45,657 nt of DNA from Lachnospiraceae bacterium (GTDB lineage Bacteria; Bacillota; Clostridia; Lachnospirales; Lachnospiraceae): positions 1-45,657 of the forward strand of contig JAGARW010000007.1 in the NCBI GenBank assembly GCA_017621975.1, in the 5' to 3' direction. The notes under the pieces are model-generated. The model had not been told where the DNA came from. It ran no database searches and worked only from the letters and a program-made list of their open reading frames with translations. Below, piece after piece: positions 42,710-45,657 of this stretch (position 1 is the stretch's first letter; every line of letters starts with the position of its first letter). The translations under genes were made by a program, and so were the position numbers.

Positions 42710-44659
42710 ATGATATTTGGGACAGATTACTATCCCGAGCACTGGTCGGAGGAACGCTGGGAGAAGGACGCGGAACTGATGCGGAAAATCGGTATCAATA
42801 CGATTCGCATCGGAGAGTTCGGATGGTCCGTGATCGAGAGAACAGAAGGGAAACTTGATTTTTCCCTCTATGATAAGGCGATCGCTCTTTTTGCAAAATA
42901 CGGAATCAAGGTCATCATGGGAACGCCTACGGCTGCGCCGCCCGCATGGCTGTGTCAGAAATATCCCGATCTTTATATGAGGGACAGACGCGGCGTGGCG
43001 CGCGGCTTCGGCAGCAGGCGGCATTACTGCTACCGCCATGAGGGATATCACATGGAAACGGAGCGGATTGTGACCGCGCTGGCGGAGCGTTACGGAAAGC
43101 ATCCGAACGTGATCGCATGGCAGATCGACAACGAGCTCGGCTGTGAAGACGACGTTCTGTGCTATTGCGATACGTGCCGGGAAAAATTTATTTTGTGGCT
43201 GAAGGAAAAATACGGTTCGCTGGAAGCGCTGAACGAAGCGTGGGGCGCGGTGTTCTGGAGCCAGACCTATACGGAATGGGAACAGATTATCCTGCCGAAG
43301 GAAACGGTTGTGGACGGCTATACCGGAAACGGGCATAATCCGGGACTGATGCAGGATTTCAAGCGGTTTTCTTCGGATTCCGTTTACGAATACGCTAAGT
43401 TACAGACAAAGATCCTGCGCCGGAAAACAAGGCAGATACTGACGCACAATATGGTGTCGGAACAGTGCGACAATTATAAGCTGGCAAAGCTTTTCGACGT
43501 CGCAGGCTACGATGCGTATCCCGTTTCGGAGTGGGATGATAATTCGCCGGGACGGATCGGTTTTCACTATGATCTTTCCAGAGGCTATGCAAAAAAGCCG
43601 CTGTGGATATTGGAACAACAAAGCGGCCCCTGCGGATGGAACATTGTCGGCAAAACGCCGGAAGACGGACAACTCAGACTGTGGAGCATACAGGCGGCGG
43701 CAAGAGGAATCCAGGCGCTCGTTTACTTCCGGTGGAGGAGCTGCCCTTTCGGGACGGAGCAGTATTGGTACGGAATACTGGATCACGACGGCGTGCCAAG
43801 GAAACGTCATCAGGAGATCGCGGAAGCGATCGATACGATCAGGACGGACCGGAAGCTCTTCGGCCTCCCGGAGGAAAAGCGGACGCTCCTCGTTTACGAT
43901 TATGACAACAAATTCAGTCACGATACGCAGCCGCATACGAGAGGGTTTTGCTATAAAGAAGAAGTGATCCGATATTATGAGGCGCTGAGACGGCTGCATG
44001 TGCCGGTCTGGGTCGGGAGCATTGCCGAAGAGCTTACGGAATATAAAGCCGTGGCGCTGCCGTTCTTTTGTATGATCGGTCATGAGGACGCGCGGCGGCT
44101 GGAAGCGTACGTGCGAGGCGGCGGCATTTTGATCCTGACGCCCTTTTCGGGGCAGAGGCTGCAAAACAATCAGATCACCACGCAGACCCTTCCGGGCGAA
44201 TTCCGCAGCCTTGCCGGCGTGACCGTCGCCGCCTTTCATGCGATGGGACAGGAAAGCTGCGAACTGGGCGCGTCGGGAACGATACGGCTGTGGTACGAAG
44301 AGCTGGAATTAAACGGGGCGGTAAGCTTTAACGAAGCATGGAAAACGCCGAAGCAGACCCCGCTCGTATCAGAAAATACTTATGGAAAAGGAAAGGTATT
44401 TTATATCAGCTGCTGCATGGAACGCTACGACGAGCTGCTGCAGGCGATCCTGACAAGAGGGCGCATCTTCCCGTCTGCCGCTGGCATTCCGTCCTGCGTC
44501 GAATGTATTGAAAAAAAGAACGGAAAATACCTGCTTTTGATGAACCATTCCGAAGAAACGCAGGAGTTTCTGATAGAAGGCTACCGGGATTTTAAGACGG
44601 GAGAGGACGGAATTCGGATAGAGGCCTATGGGTTTTCCGTCGCGTTAAAAAAAGAATGA
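42710..44659 (+). CDS. GH42 beta-galactosidase
   Basis: 649 residues. GH42 landmarks are FGTDYYPEHWSEERWEKDAELM at the N terminus, GWSVIERTEGKLDFS, TAAPPAWL, the acid/base in WQIDNELGC (E142) and the nucleophile in WILEQQSGPCGW (E302). A middle domain with the trimerisation-type fold and a short C-terminal beta domain complete the usual length. Two cysteines within DDVLCYCDTCREKF resemble the zinc-binding cluster found in part of the family. It removes terminal beta-galactose from imported oligosaccharides in the cytoplasm. The ATG follows the permease stop with no gap. Confidence 0.93.
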   Translation: MIFGTDYYPEHWSEERWEKDAELMRKIGINTIRIGEFGWSVIERTEGKLDFSLYDKAIALFAKYGIKVIMGTPTAAPPAWLCQKYPDLYMRDRRGVARGFGSRRHYCYRHEGYHMETERIVTALAERYGKHPNVIAWQIDNELGCEDDVLCYCDTCREKFILWLKEKYGSLEALNEAWGAVFWSQTYTEWEQIILPKETVVDGYTGNGHNPGLMQDFKRFSSDSVYEYAKLQTKILRRKTRQILTHNMVSEQCDNYKLAKLFDVAGYDAYPVSEWDDNSPGRIGFHYDLSRGYAKKPLWILEQQSGPCGWNIVGKTPEDGQLRLWSIQAAARGIQALVYFRWRSCPFGTEQYWYGILDHDGVPRKRHQEIAEAIDTIRTDRKLFGLPEEKRTLLVYDYDNKFSHDTQPHTRGFCYKEEVIRYYEALRRLHVPVWVGSIAEELTEYKAVALPFFCMIGHEDARRLEAYVRGGGILILTPFSGQRLQNNQITTQTLPGEFRSLAGVTVAAFHAMGQESCELGASGTIRLWYEELELNGAVSFNEAWKTPKQTPLVSENTYGKGKVFYISCCMERYDELLQAILTRGRIFPSAAGIPSCVECIEKKNGKYLLLMNHSEETQEFLIEGYRDFKTGEDGIRIEAYGFSVALKKE

Positions 44660-44703
44660 GACGTTTCCCTTTATGCTATCCTTGTGTTAAGTCTCTTGTA
44701 TGG

Positions 44704-44733
44704 TCAGGGGAATTTCTTCGGAGATTCCCCTGA
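44704..44733 (+). terminator. Very stable UUCG-tetraloop hairpin, probable operon terminator
   Basis: TCAGGGGAAT and ATTCCCCTGA form a 10-bp perfect stem, extended by T-G, T-A and C-G pairs to a c(UUCG)g tetraloop. It lies 44 bp after the GH42 stop codon. The downstream sequence AAAATAGTT has no real T-run, so termination efficiency is uncertain. The strength of the fold and its position favour a 3' processing or termination element. Confidence 0.55.
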
Positions 44734-44760
44734 AAATAGTTCGGCGGGCTCATAAAGCGG

Positions 44761-44789
44761 TTTCATTTTATGGCGTATTGGATTATAAT
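44761..44789 (+). promoter_or_regulatory. Possible promoter with consensus TATAAT
   Basis: A perfect TATAAT lies at 44784-44789 with a poor -35 (TTTCAT, 44761-44766) at 17 bases. It is in the 217-bp gap between the GH42 hairpin and the SUKH gene and is the only promoter candidate I see for that gene. Confidence 0.4.
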
Positions 44790-44876
44790 TTAAGAAAAAA
44801 ACGAAAGCGGCGGGATTTTGGTTTGCAGGGCAGCTTTACAAAAGGAAAGAGACTTTACAGGAGGCAGGGCTTATCT

Positions 44877-45251
44877 ATGGAGAAGCGGGACGGATTTGTT
44901 TTTAACCAACCTTATACCGGCGCTGAGATCAGACAAATAAATTATGTCGTTCTGCCGGAACAGTATTTGGAATTTATGAAAAAACATAACGGCGGCAGAG
45001 GCGACATTGGCGAAACGTGGATGGAACTTTTCCCTTTGGAAGAATTACAGGAGATCAACGACGATTATGAGATAGAAGAGTTTCTGCCCGATCATATTTT
45101 GATCGGTTCAAACGCAGGAGGAGAATTCTATGGGATTAATCGCGCCGGGAATTATTTTAACGTTCCTGCTATATTTGAGAAAGAAACGGTAACCGTTTTG
45201 GGAGACGATATCGATTCGTTTTGGGATAAAATAAATGATTTTTGGAAATAA
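44877..45251 (+). CDS. SMI1/KNR4 (SUKH) family protein, immunity-like
   Basis: 124 residues from the ATG at 44877, with AGGAGG 12 bases upstream. The same frame is open back to 44700, but that stretch holds the hairpin and promoter-like sequence and is not coding. The SUKH pattern is clear: YVVLPEQYLEFMKKHNGGRG, then WMELFPLEELQEINDDYEI, then HILIGSNAGGEFYGIN and a closing FWDKINDFW. SUKH proteins commonly act as immunity proteins against nuclease or other polymorphic toxins, although many are orphans with unknown roles. No toxin gene adjoins it; the next genes are tRNAs. It need not have anything to do with the CIS effectors 13 kb away. Confidence 0.82.
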   Translation: MEKRDGFVFNQPYTGAEIRQINYVVLPEQYLEFMKKHNGGRGDIGETWMELFPLEELQEINDDYEIEEFLPDHILIGSNAGGEFYGINRAGNYFNVPAIFEKETVTVLGDDIDSFWDKINDFWK

Positions 45252-45318
45252 CAATTACGGCCTGACGGGGAGGTTTTGGGAGAGTAAAAAGAGCATGATA
45301 TTTTTGTAAAAAAAAGTA

Positions 45319-45347
45319 TTGACACATCGAATGATGTTTGCTACAAT
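45319..45347 (+). promoter_or_regulatory. Strong promoter TTGACA-N17-TACAAT for tRNA genes
   Basis: TTGACA (45319-45324) and TACAAT (45342-45347) with a 17-base spacer match the sigma-A consensus almost perfectly. The tRNA-Ser(UGA) gene begins 31 bases after the -10. Confidence 0.85.
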
Positions 45348-45378
45348 AACACTTGCGCTGACCGAGAGGGGCGTACAT

Positions 45379-45464
45379 GGAGAGGTATCGAAGTGGTCAT
45401 AACGAGGCGGTCTTGAAAACCGTTTGTCCGCAAGGGCGCGTGGGTTCGAATCCCACCCTCTCCG
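45379..45464 (+). tRNA. tRNA-Ser (anticodon UGA)
   Basis: Acceptor strands GGAGAGG and CCTCTCC pair fully, with discriminator G. The anticodon arm GCGGT-CTTGAAA-ACCGT presents UGA. The long variable arm (TTGTCCGCAAGGGCGCG region) and the TpsiC arm with GGTTCGAATCC are typical of class II serine tRNA. CCA is not encoded. Confidence 0.95.
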
Positions 45465-45559
45465 TTGACTGAAAAGGTTAGATGGGGACAGTGATTCGAA
45501 AGAAGATCGTTCTCATAGACATATATAATATATAGAAAGAAAACAGATTTAGACAGTTT

Positions 45560-45649
45560 GGAGAAGTACCCAAGATGGCTGAAGGGACACCCCTGGAAAG
45601 GGTGCAGGTCGTTAATAGCGGCGCGAGGGTTCAAATCCCTCCTTCTCCG
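45560..45649 (+). tRNA. tRNA-Ser (anticodon GGA)
   Basis: Acceptor strands GGAGAAG and CTTCTCC pair, with discriminator G. The anticodon arm CACCC-CTGGAAA-GGGTG presents GGA. A long variable arm and the TpsiC arm GGGTTCAAATCCC identify a class II serine tRNA. CCA is not encoded. The 95-bp spacer after the first tRNA contains a TATAAT at 45524 without a matching -35, so both tRNAs may share the upstream promoter. Confidence 0.95.
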
Positions 45650-45657
45650 CTTGGCAG

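Noticed and set aside
44700-44876. N-terminal extension of the SUKH protein
   Set aside because: The extra 59 codons run through the UUCG hairpin and a TATAAT box and encode a basic, non-SUKH sequence. The ATG at 44877 has its own AGGAGG.
1-45657. CRISPR arrays, insertion sequences, attachment-site repeats
   Set aside because: I found no regularly spaced direct repeats, transposase motifs or tRNA-end duplications inside the window.

Overview
The window looks like a Bacillota chromosome, most likely a gut-type Clostridia/Lachnospiraceae member. The pointers are AGGAGG-type ribosome binding sites, sigma-A-like promoters, an RsbU/RsbV/RsbW-type partner switch, a YesM/YesN-type two-component pair, an RbsABC-type sugar importer, GH36 and GH42 galactosidases, and tRNA-Ser genes without an encoded CCA. 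The genus cannot be fixed from the sequence alone. GC content looks moderate to high, and no obvious compositional break separates the regions.

Region 1 (3-31414) is one continuous plus-strand gene train of 19 genes with gaps of at most 47 bp and many overlaps. It is the 3' part of a contractile injection system (CIS) locus of the Afp/PVC-like (eCIS) lineage. It begins inside an unidentified coiled-coil gene. Next come the baseplate and spike genes: two paralogous CIS tube/adaptor proteins, a gpD/gp27-like hub, a gpV/gp5-like spike, a gp25-like wedge, two baseplate-J/Afp11-Afp12-like proteins and a P2 gpI-like tail protein (1082-11695). No sheath, inner tube, PAAR tip or fibre gene is visible; they probably lie upstream.

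Region 1 then changes character (11743-17976). It carries an MFS-type membrane protein with an extra N-terminal membrane block, a D-Ala-D-Ala-ligase-like ATP-grasp enzyme, and a membrane-bound Cache-HAMP-SpoIIE phosphatase. These are followed by a STAS anti-anti-sigma protein, an orphan FtsE-like ABC ATPase and an RsbW-like kinase. This is a complete partner-switch triad embedded in an injection-system operon, with no sigma factor in sight.

The last third of region 1 (18016-31414) is built from two similar modules: Afp15-like double-domain AAA+ ATPase, then a two-domain GNAT acetyltransferase, then large cytosolic cargo candidates. The first module ends with a 945-residue all-helical protein and an 851-residue protein whose C terminus is an R-S-E ADP-ribosyltransferase (R682, S705-T-S707, E753-x-E755). 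The second ends with a protein that joins a Gln/Glu-rich coiled coil to a HipA/PI4K-like kinase fold. I read these as ATPase-acetyltransferase-effector cassettes, which is the most novel aspect of the window.

Region 2 (31458-44659) is a galactoside-utilisation region. A promoter drives an EamA-type transporter and a GH36 alpha-galactosidase. A convergent YesM/YesN-type sensor kinase and AraC-type regulator sit opposite. Divergent from them are an RbsA/RbsC/lipoprotein/RbsC importer and a GH42 beta-galactosidase. Region 3 (44660-45657) holds a strong UUCG hairpin, an orphan SUKH/SMI1-type immunity-like gene and two tRNA-Ser genes (UGA and GGA).
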